A DNA stretch of 64,000 nucleotides from Lachnospiraceae bacterium A4 (GCA_000403215.2 KE159549.1:35094-99093); one strand, 5' to 3'. Numbered from the stretch's first letter, positions 7,774 through 16,691 are shown. Made by a program: numbers and translations. Notes: generated by a model from the letters alone, not told the origin.

Positions 7774-8901
7774 ATGTACGACAAAAGAGCAGTAGAAATC
7801 ATGACAGGGTGGCTTGGCCACAAGAATGAGCTGGGCAAAAAGCCGGCAAAAATCAAGGCGGCGGGCAGCTTTTCATACGAGGGGAACACGTATGTGATCT
7901 TGAAATTTAAGCCGGATTTGTTTGGAAAGTGGGAAGTCGGCGTGGTCGGCTTTGACGAGGAGGGCAATGAGTGCGGCCATACTTTCAGCGAGTTTGAGGA
8001 GTATGATGAGACGACGGCGAAAGACCAGTGTATCGCCATGATCGAGTACTTGAAGGAGTATTGGCGGGGGCGCTTTCTGTCAGAGCTGGAGAGGCGCGGC
8101 ATGACGGAGGAGGAGTATAACAGCTTGTCCGAGGAGGAGCGCAAGAAAAAGTGGGACGAGGCGGACGAGCAGAATGCCGTGCGTGTTGGTTCTGTATTAT
8201 TAAAAGACGCCGAGATTGATTTTGATGCGCTGAGTGATGCGCTGATACAGGCGTTTGATGTGACGGACGAGAACTGTACGCGCGATGCGCAGACATTGGT
8301 ATTTAGCTTGGAGAGCAATATGATTTCTGTCGCGCTGATGGATACGCCTGTCCCGGACGGCGAGGCGGAGTTTTATGCGGAGGGGAATTTTCTGTGGCGA
8401 GAGGCAGTGGAGACGACGAAGCAGCATCAGGCGCATTTGCTGGTGGCAGTGTTGAATCGTGAGGCAAACGCCATCGAGGCAGCCAGCTTTTTTACAGACA
8501 CAGTGAACTTGTGCAGTATGGAGACAAAGGCGCTTGGCATCTACACGACGGGAACCGTTTATGAGCCGTCCTTCTACAACGAGTGGGCTGGAAAACTGAG
8601 AAACGGTGAGATGCCGCTTCCGCTGTGGGTGTATGTGGGGCTGGTCCGCGACGAAAATGGACTCAGCGGATACACTTATGGGCTGACTTTGTTTGGCAGG
8701 CTGGAACTGGAAATTATCGGCACCAGCCGTTCACACGAGGAACTCTATAATTTCCTCTACAATGTCTGCGAGGGAATCTTGTCGGAGGGCATGTATTTCC
8801 ACGATGGCGAGACACTGAGTTTTACCTCTGACCAGCGCCTGACAATCACGAAGTCAAAGGCGGTCTATGTCGAGGGGGATAGCTTTAAGATTGCGTATTA
8901 A
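7774..8901 (+). CDS. DUF4261 domain-containing protein
   Basis: A 375-residue soluble protein. Residues about 140-375 resemble DUF4261: repeated beta strands, LWVYVGLVRDENGLSGYTYGLTLFGRLELEI, and a conserved end with GMYFHDGETLSF. The N-terminal 130 residues contain a separate small domain (YVILKFKPDLFGKWEVGVVGFDEEGN) and a charged helix (RKKKWDEADEQ). It begins 3 nt after the stop of the AAA-ATPase-like gene and is certainly cotranscribed with it. The function of DUF4261 is unknown. Confidence 0.75.
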   Translation: MYDKRAVEIMTGWLGHKNELGKKPAKIKAAGSFSYEGNTYVILKFKPDLFGKWEVGVVGFDEEGNECGHTFSEFEEYDETTAKDQCIAMIEYLKEYWRGRFLSELERRGMTEEEYNSLSEEERKKKWDEADEQNAVRVGSVLLKDAEIDFDALSDALIQAFDVTDENCTRDAQTLVFSLESNMISVALMDTPVPDGEAEFYAEGNFLWREAVETTKQHQAHLLVAVLNREANAIEAASFFTDTVNLCSMETKALGIYTTGTVYEPSFYNEWAGKLRNGEMPLPLWVYVGLVRDENGLSGYTYGLTLFGRLELEIIGTSRSHEELYNFLYNVCEGILSEGMYFHDGETLSFTSDQRLTITKSKAVYVEGDSFKIAY

Positions 8902-8965
8902 TGATACAAATAGGGCTGTCAGAAAGTGATATTTATTTGGGCGGAGTATGTATTTAAAATTGATG

Positions 8966-8994
8966 TTGATATTTGGAAACGTTCGACGTATACT
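8966..8994 (+). promoter_or_regulatory. Promoter of the ExbB/ExbD-like operon
   Basis: TTGATA (8966-8971) and TATACT (8989-8994) with a 17-nt spacer lie 45 nt before the first small gene. The surrounding DNA becomes distinctly AT-rich here compared with the preceding genes, marking the left end of the 9.0-12.5 kb island. Confidence 0.65.
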
Positions 8995-9038
8995 ATCACT
9001 AAGTTTTTCTTACAAAATGGAGGAGAGGGGGAAAACAT

Positions 9039-9224
9039 ATGGCAACGCAAAGTATTTTAAAAAATATTACAATAACAGAAAAGGCAGCAGCAGAACTATT
9101 TATAGATGCTATGGAGAAGGCGGCTGAAGCGGCTGAAGCTTCACAGATACATTTGATCGAAGCTGAAGATTTAACAAAGGATGAATTAAAGAAATTTTCT
9201 TTGGATTGCTTTAAGGGATTATAA
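9039..9224 (+). CDS. Small protein of unknown function, first gene of ExbB/ExbD-like operon
   Basis: A 61-residue, acidic, mostly helical soluble protein (MATQSILKNITITEKAAAEL... ending KKFSLDCFKGL) with an alanine-rich middle (EKAAEAAEAS). The ATG follows GGAGGAGAGGGGG, a very strong ribosome binding site. I recognise no domain with certainty. It lies 45 nt before the ExbB-like gene and directly after the island promoter, so it is probably a cytoplasmic accessory or regulator of the membrane complex encoded downstream. Confidence 0.6.
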   Translation: MATQSILKNITITEKAAAELFIDAMEKAAEAAEASQIHLIEAEDLTKDELKKFSLDCFKGL

Positions 9225-9269
9225 ATTGTATTGAAACTTTGAAAGGTTGATTAGAGGGAGGATTTAGTA

Positions 9270-9794
9270 ATGGTATATTTTATCTCTGAATATATTAATC
9301 AGTTTATTGTGCTTTTGGGAATATTTCTTGGGTTTTGGATGATGTATAATATTATCAGGTTGGAGAAACACAAAAGCAAGATTGAAACTGTTTTAAATCT
9401 AAAGAGTAGAAAAGTATACATTAATAAAAAAACGCAGAATATGGATGAAAGAGAAGAACATGAGAATATAACACCCGAAACACTAAGAACTTATGAACAA
9501 GACTTTAATAAAACCTGTTCTGTATATAGAATGTATATTCAGCTGATACCCATATTTCCTTTGCTTGGAATATTAGGTACTGTTTCAGGGCTAATGAATC
9601 AACTTGGGGCAGAGAATATAGAGGGATTAAATGTTGCACTTACTTCGACATTGTGGGGATTAGTCGCGGCAATAATTTTTAAAATTTTTTCACTTTTTCC
9701 CGGTAGAATAGTTGATCAGGTAGATATAATGCTTGATAATTATTACGATAAATTTGATGATTCAATCAAGCAGGGAAATATAGTGGAAAAGTAA
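9270..9794 (+). CDS. MotA/TolQ/ExbB-type proton channel protein
   Basis: A 174-residue protein with three membrane helices: about residues 7-28, 92-113 (IPIFPLLGILGTVSGLM) and 125-150 (ALTSTLWGLVAAIIFKIF). Helices 2 and 3 carry the PLLGxxGTVxGL and ALxxTxxGLxxA patterns that define the MotA/TolQ/ExbB channel family. A 60-residue charged loop joins helices 1 and 2. Family members form pentamers around two ExbD/MotB helices and use ion flow for mechanical work. It is much shorter than ZorA of the Zorya defence system. The partner gene follows 41 nt downstream. Confidence 0.82.
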   Translation: MVYFISEYINQFIVLLGIFLGFWMMYNIIRLEKHKSKIETVLNLKSRKVYINKKTQNMDEREEHENITPETLRTYEQDFNKTCSVYRMYIQLIPIFPLLGILGTVSGLMNQLGAENIEGLNVALTSTLWGLVAAIIFKIFSLFPGRIVDQVDIMLDNYYDKFDDSIKQGNIVEK

Positions 9795-9835
9795 TGTTTA
9801 TTGAAAATATATATTGTTAAGGAGATAAACAGCTT

Positions 9836-10348
9836 ATGAGAAGGCAGCGAAGACGACGCAATAAAAGAGATATTCTTATTGATTTAACCTCATTACTGGA
9901 CGTTGTTTTTATCTTTCTAATGGTTGTACTTTACAATCAACAGAATGAGACTAGAGAAGCTCAGGCAAAAAATATCGAAGCGTCAGAGATAATGGAACAA
10001 GCGAAAGTTCAATTGGAATTATACACGGACCAAATGGATTCTGTTGATAATTTATGTCTTGTGTCAGTGTATGCCAGATATGAGCCAGACAATATAACCC
10101 AAAGGCATCTCTCTATTCAGAAGAAGGGAGAGGAAATTGAGGAAATCGAGTTGATAGGAAATAATACAAAAGAAGCATTAGATACACTACAATCTAGTTT
10201 GAGGGCGTATATTGAGTTAAATAAGGAAAAACCAGTCATCCTTTCGCTAAATGAAAAAGATGAAAATATTTTATATAGAGATGAAAAAGAAATCTTAATA
10301 ATATTTGACAAACTGAAACACGAATTAAATAATGTATACATAAAATAA
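9836..10348 (+). CDS. ExbD/TolR-like stator partner with channel aspartate
   Basis: A 170-residue protein. After a very basic N-terminus (RRQRRRRNKR) comes IDLTSLLDVVFIFLMVVLYN, which aligns with the ExbD/TolR helix I-x-x-T-P-L-V-D-V-M-L; Asp22 is the expected ion-carrying residue. Residues about 90-170 have the beta-alpha-beta-alpha pattern of the ExbD exterior domain (LSIQKKGEEIEE... PVILSLNEKDENILYRDEKEILIIFDKL). With the preceding gene it would form an ExbB/D-type motor in the cytoplasmic membrane. There is no TonB candidate nearby, and a single-membrane bacterium should not need one. Confidence 0.8.
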   Translation: MRRQRRRRNKRDILIDLTSLLDVVFIFLMVVLYNQQNETREAQAKNIEASEIMEQAKVQLELYTDQMDSVDNLCLVSVYARYEPDNITQRHLSIQKKGEEIEEIELIGNNTKEALDTLQSSLRAYIELNKEKPVILSLNEKDENILYRDEKEILIIFDKLKHELNNVYIK

Positions 10349-10364
10349 AATTAGAGGTATAAAG

Positions 10365-10928
10365 ATGTTGCCAAATATATTCATAATTCTTGGAATTATT
10401 ATAATTATATGCTGTGTTATAAGTTATATCAAGTCACCACAAATAATTATTGTACATAATTCAGATGATGCGAAAAATGCTTCTAATAATGAAAAAGATA
10501 CAGGAAAAGTGAAGCGTTTTGGTATGATAATTTGTTTTATAATTGCGATTATCTTTCTGATAATTGGATTTGTAATCCAATATGCATCAAGGGGGAATGA
10601 CACATTTTTATCTGAAGATATTGAGGGAATAAATACTGGTAATGATGATATGCAATACCAACAGAAACAGGGAGTTCACATAACAGGAAATATTATGAAT
10701 TTATCAGATTATGAATATTCGTATTCTGTTGTGGTAAGTGAAAAAATGATTTCATTAAATAATCAGCAGATAGGTGGTATTGACCAGTTTGAGGAATATC
10801 TTAAAGAACTTGACAGGCAGCAAAAAGTTCTTCTTGTGGACGATTTTGCGGTTTCTGCCACATTTCATAAAGTACAGGAACTACTAGATGCCTATGGAAT
10901 GAAATACGAGAAGGAAAGTGATGAATAA
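10365..10928 (+). CDS. Membrane protein with ExbD-like C-terminal domain
   Basis: A 187-residue protein with two N-terminal membrane helices (about residues 4-22 and 51-70) separated by a short charged loop. The exterior C-terminal part (residues about 100-187) reads VHITGNIMNL...YSVVVSEKMISLNNQQIGGIDQFEEYLKELDRQQKVLLVDDFAVSATFHKVQELLDAYGMKYE. Its strand-helix order and D-D-F-A-x-S/E signature look like an ExbD/TolR exterior domain, but the membrane part lacks the channel aspartate. It probably joins the ExbB/D-like complex as a structural or regulatory subunit. The domain assignment is my reading of pattern, not a search result. Confidence 0.6.
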   Translation: MLPNIFIILGIIIIICCVISYIKSPQIIIVHNSDDAKNASNNEKDTGKVKRFGMIICFIIAIIFLIIGFVIQYASRGNDTFLSEDIEGINTGNDDMQYQQKQGVHITGNIMNLSDYEYSYSVVVSEKMISLNNQQIGGIDQFEEYLKELDRQQKVLLVDDFAVSATFHKVQELLDAYGMKYEKESDE

Positions 10929-11422
10929 TGTACAAAGTTAGAAAAATGATGGTCATATTATTATCAGTAGTATGTGTATTGATACTGGTGGGATGGGGAG
11001 AAAAGTCAGTTGAATTATTAAATGATAAACCACTCATTGACTTGAAGACAGCAATAAAAGAAGTACCTTTAGGAAAACAAGGAAATACACTTATTATAGA
11101 AAATCATGAGAAATCAAGTGATGAAATTGTTACAATCGACCAGAATGAAAACATCCCGAGCAAAGAAATAGGGGGATCACAAAATAAAGTTGAATATAAA
11201 ATAATAATCAAAGATACAACTGTTACATATAATGGAACAATACATACGGATATGCAAAGTTTAAAAAATAAGATAGCTAGTGATTGTGATGATATGGAGA
11301 TAAAGATACGTTTGATAGATGATTTTGCTGAAAGCCATGTTTATAAGGAGACACTTGCCATTTTAGAGCAGTTGCACAAAGAAAATAATCTTGAATATCA
11401 AGAAGATACTAGGTATGATTGA
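10928..11422 (+). CDS. Single-pass anchored protein with ExbD-like domain
   Basis: A 164-residue protein with one N-terminal hydrophobic helix (MMVILLSVVCVLILVGWG), then a low-complexity linker. The C-terminal domain (residues about 90-164: YKIIIKDTTVTYNGTIHTDMQSLKNKI...IRLIDDFAESHVYKETLAILEQLHKENN) closely parallels the preceding protein, including the IDDFAES/VDDFAVS match. It also fits the ExbD exterior fold. The start overlaps the previous stop by one base (TAATG), so the two are translationally coupled. No channel aspartate is present in the anchor. Confidence 0.6.
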   Translation: MYKVRKMMVILLSVVCVLILVGWGEKSVELLNDKPLIDLKTAIKEVPLGKQGNTLIIENHEKSSDEIVTIDQNENIPSKEIGGSQNKVEYKIIIKDTTVTYNGTIHTDMQSLKNKIASDCDDMEIKIRLIDDFAESHVYKETLAILEQLHKENNLEYQEDTRYD

Positions 11423-11446
11423 CATTTACGGACAGGAGACAAAAGA

Positions 11447-12439
11447 ATGCATATTAATAAACAACCTTTTTTTCTCTTTTTTCTATTATTGCTAGCCATA
11501 TTACTTTGTGGTTTTGGATTTTCTAAATCAGAAATGATTATGGATACAGAGCAAAATGTTGTATATCAAAATTTCTCTATTGATAAAGTACTTACGGATT
11601 TTGAAGCGGATAAGGCTTCAGCTAAGGCTCAATATAACAATTGCAGAATAGTTATATGTGGAAAAGTATCGGAAATAACAAAAAATTCCAAAGCTGTGCT
11701 AGTATCTGCCGTAAACGGAAATCAAGAAGGAACAATAAAGTGTTCTTTTTCTGATAAAGATCTGACCGCTTATGCTAAAACGCTTTCGCAAGGGGATTTT
11801 GTTAAGGTTTATGGCAAATTTTCCGTAAGTATAATAGGGGGTAATTTAAATATAGACGTTTCTAAAATTGAAAAAACCGTAGTAAATACAACTATAGATA
11901 CTTGCTATTCGTTATTGAATGGAAAGACGATTGATAGGGAAAGTTTGTCGGTTCGTACTCTTGCAGATAAAAAGATTACATACTATCTTCCAAACGACTG
12001 GTCAGCGGTTGAATATAATATTATAGAAAATGATTTGGGTGTCATTGAGGGATATCAATATAGATTAAATGAAATTTCGCAATCTGCCGCAGTTCAGCCT
12101 GAAAGTTTTTTTGTTTGTTATTTTGACAATCAATTATTAAAATTTTCGGGTGATAAAAGCAAGACTGATTTAATTGAAAGGTCTATAATTGCCAATATAT
12201 TAAATAAAAAAGCGGAGAGCTTAGCGAAGTTTCCCATTAAGAAAATAGATACCTATTATGGTGCAAAGTATCAGTATTATCAAGATGCTTATAGGGACAA
12301 TCTAGGTCAGGGATATCATGTTGAATTTGCATTCCAGAAAGTTGGTATGGACGGTATTCTTGTTTATTTATACGTCTATCATGATGCGAACCATATTGAT
12401 GATATTATGTTTTTGATGCGATTATTGGAAGTACAATAG
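11447..12439 (+). CDS. Secreted or anchored protein with tRNA_anti-like OB-fold domain
   Basis: A 330-residue protein with an N-terminal signal or anchor (PFFLFFLLLLAILLCGFGF); the cysteine is not in a canonical lipobox. Residues about 45-145 (FEADKASAKAQYNNCRIVICGKVSEI...GTIKCSFSDKDL...GDFVKVYGKFS) match the pattern of the OB-fold tRNA_anti-like family found in exported proteins. The C-terminal 180 residues (YYLPNDWSAVEYNI...) form an unrecognised mixed alpha/beta domain. It is the last gene before the terminator at 12478 and would be the exterior component of the complex. Confidence 0.65.
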   Translation: MHINKQPFFLFFLLLLAILLCGFGFSKSEMIMDTEQNVVYQNFSIDKVLTDFEADKASAKAQYNNCRIVICGKVSEITKNSKAVLVSAVNGNQEGTIKCSFSDKDLTAYAKTLSQGDFVKVYGKFSVSIIGGNLNIDVSKIEKTVVNTTIDTCYSLLNGKTIDRESLSVRTLADKKITYYLPNDWSAVEYNIIENDLGVIEGYQYRLNEISQSAAVQPESFFVCYFDNQLLKFSGDKSKTDLIERSIIANILNKKAESLAKFPIKKIDTYYGAKYQYYQDAYRDNLGQGYHVEFAFQKVGMDGILVYLYVYHDANHIDDIMFLMRLLEVQ

Positions 12440-12477
12440 AGATACCATAATTATATGAAATAAATTTGCAACTTACC

Positions 12478-12517
12478 TGCCTATTTTGGTAACTTACCAG
12501 ATAGGCACTTTTTTATT
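12478..12517 (+). terminator. Terminator of the ExbB/ExbD-like operon
   Basis: TGCCTAT (12478-12484) pairs with ATAGGCA (12501-12507), with an inner GGTAA/TTACC stem, followed by CTTTTTTATT. It closes the AT-rich island 38 nt after the OB-fold gene. Confidence 0.8.
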
Positions 12518-12584
12518 GCGCAAAAACATGCTAGAGTGTGCTTAAAATATATTATAAAAAATAAAAAGATCGGAGGGTTTTCAC

Positions 12585-13640
12585 ATGAGAAAAAGGTGGA
12601 ACAAACTATGGAAGGGATTCGTGCTGTTCACAGTGGTCTTGGTGGTTTTGGCAGGCGGCGAGGGGGTGCTTTTTTGGGAAGAGCTCAAAATCGCATCGTC
12701 CATTCGCAGGCTCTCAGGGGCGGACAGGGTTTATTATATGGAAGCGGATACGGATTACCATTTTGAGGAGTTTCTCGAAGCTGGGGGCGCGGCTTCGGAC
12801 AAGGAAGTCAGCGCGTTTTTGACAAAATGCATTTCGAAGGGATTTTATCAGATGGAGGTCACAAACGAAGGGCCGGCGTGCAGTGTGATTTCTGCGCTCG
12901 ACGGTGCGGGCAGCCATGTGTGGGGGCGGAATTTTGACTGGGACGGCTCGGTGCCAATCATCGTAAAGTGCACACCCAAAGACGGATATGCTTCGGTTTC
13001 TACCTGTGATTTCAAGAATATCACCGACAGCGCGGAGATTGTGCCGGAGCAGTTTGCGTACAAAATGCTGGCAATCGCAGCGCTGTATGTTCCGATGGAC
13101 GGGATGAACGAGGCTGGACTGTGCGTGGCGGACTTGGAGGTGAACGAGGGCGGAATGATTGCGGTGGACACAGACAAGCCGGATTTGACGGTCACAACGG
13201 CAATCCGTCTGCTGCTCAACCGCGCTGCGACGGTGGAGGAGGCTGTGGCGCTTTTGGGACAGTATGATCTCCATGCTTCCGGCGGAATCAGCCATCACCT
13301 CGCCATTTCCGATGCGTCTGGCGCATCGGTCAGCGTGGAGTTTGTGGACGGTGAGATGGTGGTGGTGGATACGAACTGTGTCACCAATTTTAATCTTGCC
13401 AACGGCGACCCGGCGGCTGGCGGGGAGAGCGCGCAGCAGCGGTATTTCAAACTCTGTGAGATCTATGAGGGCGCTTGCGGCACGCTCACTGCTGAGGCGG
13501 TGAAGCAGGCGCTGTCGCAGGTGGCAAAGACGGAGGGAGAATGGTGGACACAGTGGTCGATCGTGTACCAGCAGGACACACAGACGGCATCTTATTATTT
13601 TTATGGAAAGTATGAGGACGAGATACAGATCACGATGTAG
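12585..13640 (+). CDS. Linear amide C-N hydrolase, choloylglycine hydrolase/penicillin acylase family
   Basis: A 351-residue protein with an N-terminal membrane anchor (residues about 9-30), so it is probably exported. The Ntn-hydrolase core is recognisable: GPACSVISA near residue 98 carries the candidate nucleophile cysteine, WGRNFDWD the conserved Arg and Asp, MDGMNEAGLCVADLEV the substrate-loop region, and FVTNFNLAN-type text (TNCVTNFNLA) the conserved Asn. The Cys is internal, so activation would require cleavage of a propeptide, unlike bile salt hydrolases that begin Met-Cys. Substrate could be a bile amide, penicillin-like or N-acyl amide. GGAGG precedes the ATG. GC content returns to the chromosomal level here. 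Confidence 0.75.
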   Translation: MRKRWNKLWKGFVLFTVVLVVLAGGEGVLFWEELKIASSIRRLSGADRVYYMEADTDYHFEEFLEAGGAASDKEVSAFLTKCISKGFYQMEVTNEGPACSVISALDGAGSHVWGRNFDWDGSVPIIVKCTPKDGYASVSTCDFKNITDSAEIVPEQFAYKMLAIAALYVPMDGMNEAGLCVADLEVNEGGMIAVDTDKPDLTVTTAIRLLLNRAATVEEAVALLGQYDLHASGGISHHLAISDASGASVSVEFVDGEMVVVDTNCVTNFNLANGDPAAGGESAQQRYFKLCEIYEGACGTLTAEAVKQALSQVAKTEGEWWTQWSIVYQQDTQTASYYFYGKYEDEIQITM

Positions 13641-13760
13641 CGGATAGAATTGTGTAATATTCACAAAACTTACTCATTTTTGGTAATTTTTTTGGTAGAA
13701 TTAAGTCTGATAAAATAAGAGTAAATCTATCAACGGTGAATTGACGAAAGGAGTAAGGAA

Positions 13761-15473
13761 ATGAGAAGTTTAAAGACAAAAGTAATCGTACCGCTGCTTT
13801 TCATCGCGTTAGTCGGGATTTGCTCTTCTTTTTTGGGGCTGATTTCGCTCAAGCAGCTCGGTGCGGCGGGCAATGAGATTGCAGCCCGGAGAGTGCCGGT
13901 CATTATCACGCTGGATGCGATATCCTCCAATATCCAGCAGATGCAGCAGCTCTTGCTGACACACAGTGTCATGGATACCAAGGAGGACAAACAGCGTGTG
14001 GAAGAACAGATGAGCGTTTCGGCGGCGACGCTGCGCGCTTATCTGGACGCATTTCGGGAACTTGCGGACGATGAGGCCGCCTATCAGGAGATGATGGGGA
14101 TTTATGATACCTATATGCAAAACTATAATGATACATTCAGTCTCAGTGCGATGAACAATACGCGTGAGGTGACGGCGAAGGTGAACGGAATCCTGCGGGA
14201 TATCTTTAACCAGCTGCACGATAAGATCGAGGTGATGATCGGCGAGGAGCAGACGTAAATAGGATTGGCGAAGGGAAAGCAGGATAATATCTATGACAAC
14301 GCAGTTATAATCGCTTATGGAATGCTGATAATTATGGTAGTGTTGTTTGTCATGAGCGTGATCATAGCAGTGAAAGCCATTATTCTGCCGACCATTTCCT
14401 ATGAGAGAAAGATTGGGGAAATAACACAGAAAATCAATGATAAGAACGGAGATCTGACGGAGCGCGTGACAATACATACGGCGGACGAGGTTGGAAAACT
14501 TGTCCGGGGCGTGAATTTGTTTATTGTCACCCTGCAAAAGATTATCAGCGAGATTGTGTCGTCTTCGGAGGATTTGGACACAACTTTTCAGCATGTCAAT
14601 GACAGTGTAACGGAAGCAAACAAGGATTCGAATGAGATCTCGGCGGCGATGGAGCAGGCGGCTTCCACGATGGATTCTATCTCCACGACAATCCATGATA
14701 TCAATGAGCGCACAGTGAGCGTCGGAAAGGCGGTCAACAATGTGTCTGATGTCACCCACAATATCTACGGCTACACAAAACAGATGAAGCAGCGCGCCGA
14801 GGATATGGAAAAGACTGCCGAGAAAAACAAAAATGGAACCAATGATGTTGTCGGCAGGATTTTGACACAGCTAAATCAGGCAATTGAGAACAGCAAGAGT
14901 GTAGCGATGGTCGATGAGCTGACAAATGAAATCCTGCAAATATCAGGAAAAACAAATCTGCTTGCACTCAATGCATCCATAGAGGCGGCACGTGCGGGTG
15001 AGGTTGGAAAGGGTTTTGCGGTTGTCGCGGACGAGATCCGACAGCTTGCGGACTCCAGCCGTGAGACGGCAAACAAAATCCAGAACATCAATGGTCAGGT
15101 GATCAGTGCAGTAAATGAGCTGAGTGACAACGCAAATGAAATGATTGGATATATCTCAGGGACAATCCTGCCGGATTATGATGTCTACGCGGCATCTGGG
15201 CAGCAGTATCGGGAGGATGCCGAGCAGGTCAGCAGTGCGATGAACAACTGTATCAGTGAGATGGAGGAGCTTCGTGGACATATCGAACATCTGGTTGGAC
15301 AAATGGGGGAGATTGAGGCTTCTGTGGAGGAGTGCAGCAAGGGAATCTGTGATTCTGCGGATTCCACATCACGCCTTGTGGATGAGATGAAGCAGGTGTA
15401 CGACAATATGGAGTCCAGCGTCAAGGTTGTAGGCAAGCTGAAACTAAGCTCGGAGGCATTTGTGAAGCTGTGA
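13761..15473 (+). pseudogene. Methyl-accepting chemotaxis protein interrupted by in-frame TAA
   Basis: One reading frame of 570 codons encodes a complete chemoreceptor except for TAA at 14256-14258. Before the stop are a membrane helix (about residues 8-30) and a four-helix-bundle type sensor domain (165 residues). After it, in the same frame, come the second membrane helix, a HAMP domain ([25 protein letters not shown]) and the signalling domain with [36 protein letters not shown] single base change from AAA, CAA or GAA explains the stop. The downstream half has only TTG at 14265 as a possible start, without a ribosome binding site, so the receptor is probably dead unless read through. Confidence 0.8.
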
Positions 15474-15539
15474 GAGAACCAAAAGCGAATGCGGAAGCGC
15501 AGCTGATGTGTTGATTGTTTATAGAGGGAGGAAATGAGA

Positions 15540-15800
15540 ATGAGAAAAAGAATGATGGCAGTGCTTCTTGCCGGACTGCTTGCAGGCTTTTATAGTCTGC
15601 CTGTAGCTGCGACGGAGCAGGCGGCAGACGCGCAGACAGAATTAAAGCTTGCAGATGTGGACGTTGAGATTTTTGACATTAATTCAGTTGCGTATCAGGG
15701 AAGTTCTGTGCTGCCGTTGATGTCGGCGGCAGTGGTGATCGTCGTGCTGGGTGCACTGGTGACAATTGTATTGGTGTGCAGGACTCGCACATATGAATAA
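15540..15800 (+). CDS. Small exported protein with C-terminal membrane anchor
   Basis: An 86-residue protein with a signal peptide (RMMAVLLAGLLAGFYSLPVAATE, cleavage after ALA-type VAA), an acidic middle and a C-terminal membrane helix (LPLMSAAVVIVVLGALVTIVLV) with a short basic tail. AGGGAGG at 15524-15530 favours ATG 15540 over ATG 15534. It follows the chemoreceptor by 60 nt and may be cotranscribed. No family is recognised. Confidence 0.6.
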   Translation: MRKRMMAVLLAGLLAGFYSLPVAATEQAADAQTELKLADVDVEIFDINSVAYQGSSVLPLMSAAVVIVVLGALVTIVLVCRTRTYE

Positions 15801-15822
15801 AGTATTAGATTTGTCAGAGCGG

Positions 15823-16212
15823 TCAGGAAATCTTGATTCCAGACTGCTCTGCAAACTCCTGCCGTCTGCGCATCAGCTCCTGCTGCTTTTCTTTGGGCAG
15901 CGCCTTGAAAATATCCTCATATTCCAAATCCATCAGCGGTACATCTTCGACCGCAATTTTAAAAAGCTGTGCATCGAGCCAGTTTGTCCACAAATCATTA
16001 AAAAGTGCACTGCTTTCTGTGAAACAGTTTGTTTCGGCAAATCCATATGTCATATCGTAATATCTCAGGCGCACGTAGCCATACCGTCCGGCGTCAGCCA
16101 CCATAATCCCAACTTCTTCATTTTCAAGTTCTGCAAAGGCTTCTTTGACTTTGCGGCATTTTTCACGTTCTTCGTCACTGATATACACTACATCTTTCAT
16201 CGTATTCCCCAT
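15823..16212 (-). CDS. Hypothetical soluble protein
   Basis: A 129-residue acidic protein (MGNTMKDVVYISDEEREKCRKV... ending EQSGIKIS), predicted alpha/beta with a helical C-terminus (DIFKALPKEKQQELMRRRQEFAEQ). A second ATG at 16200 with GGGGA upstream is an equally good start. It is convergent with the preceding small gene. I recognise no domain. Confidence 0.5.
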   Translation of the reverse strand: MGNTMKDVVYISDEEREKCRKVKEAFAELENEEVGIMVADAGRYGYVRLRYYDMTYGFAETNCFTESSALFNDLWTNWLDAQLFKIAVEDVPLMDLEYEDIFKALPKEKQQELMRRRQEFAEQSGIKIS

Positions 16213-16435
16213 TTCTTTTTTGAATTGATTCCCCTGTTTGATTTATTATAGTCTGCGAATACTATACCGTCAACAAAAACTATGCTGTCATTTTGGCTGT
16301 ATTCCGCTGCTTCTATTTTTAGCGAATGGACTGCTTTTAGTCCCATTATATCACAATTATTTCATAAAATAAAGAAAAAAGGACCGATTTTGGTTCATAT
16401 TTTGAACTGATATAAATTTTGAAAGGTGTGATTTT

Positions 16436-16672
16436 GTGGAACAAAAGATAAAACAGGATACATATGGGACAATTGGCCTGAATATTCGCAGGCTGCGGCT
16501 GTCAAAGGGAATCGGGCAGATTGATCTGGTCCGTATGATGAATCTGCAAGGTATTCCAATCACGAGAGAGTGCCTTGGCAAGATAGAGCGGGGTATACAG
16601 CATGTCCAGCTACAGCAGTTGAGGGCGATCAAGGATTCGCTGGATACGACGTATGATAAGCTGCTGGACTGA
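16436..16672 (+). CDS. XRE-family helix-turn-helix regulator
   Basis: A 78-residue protein consisting of one HTH_3-type domain: IGLNIRRLRLSKGIGQIDLVRMMNLQGIPITRECLGKIERGIQHVQLQQLRAIKDSLDTTYDKLLD. The recognition helix region is PITRECLGKIERG. It starts with GTG at 16436 after GAAAGGTG. No effector domain is attached, so it is a simple DNA-binding regulator. Its target is unknown; the EAL gene downstream has its own promoter. Confidence 0.8.
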   Translation: MEQKIKQDTYGTIGLNIRRLRLSKGIGQIDLVRMMNLQGIPITRECLGKIERGIQHVQLQQLRAIKDSLDTTYDKLLD

Positions 16673-16691
16673 GGGAGAGCATTTTTTAGTC

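Noticed and set aside
9270..12439. Zorya anti-phage system (ZorA/ZorB)
   Set aside because: The ExbB-like protein is only 174 residues without the long ZorA tail, and no ZorC, ZorD or ZorE-like helicase or nuclease follows. The resemblance is limited to the channel pair.
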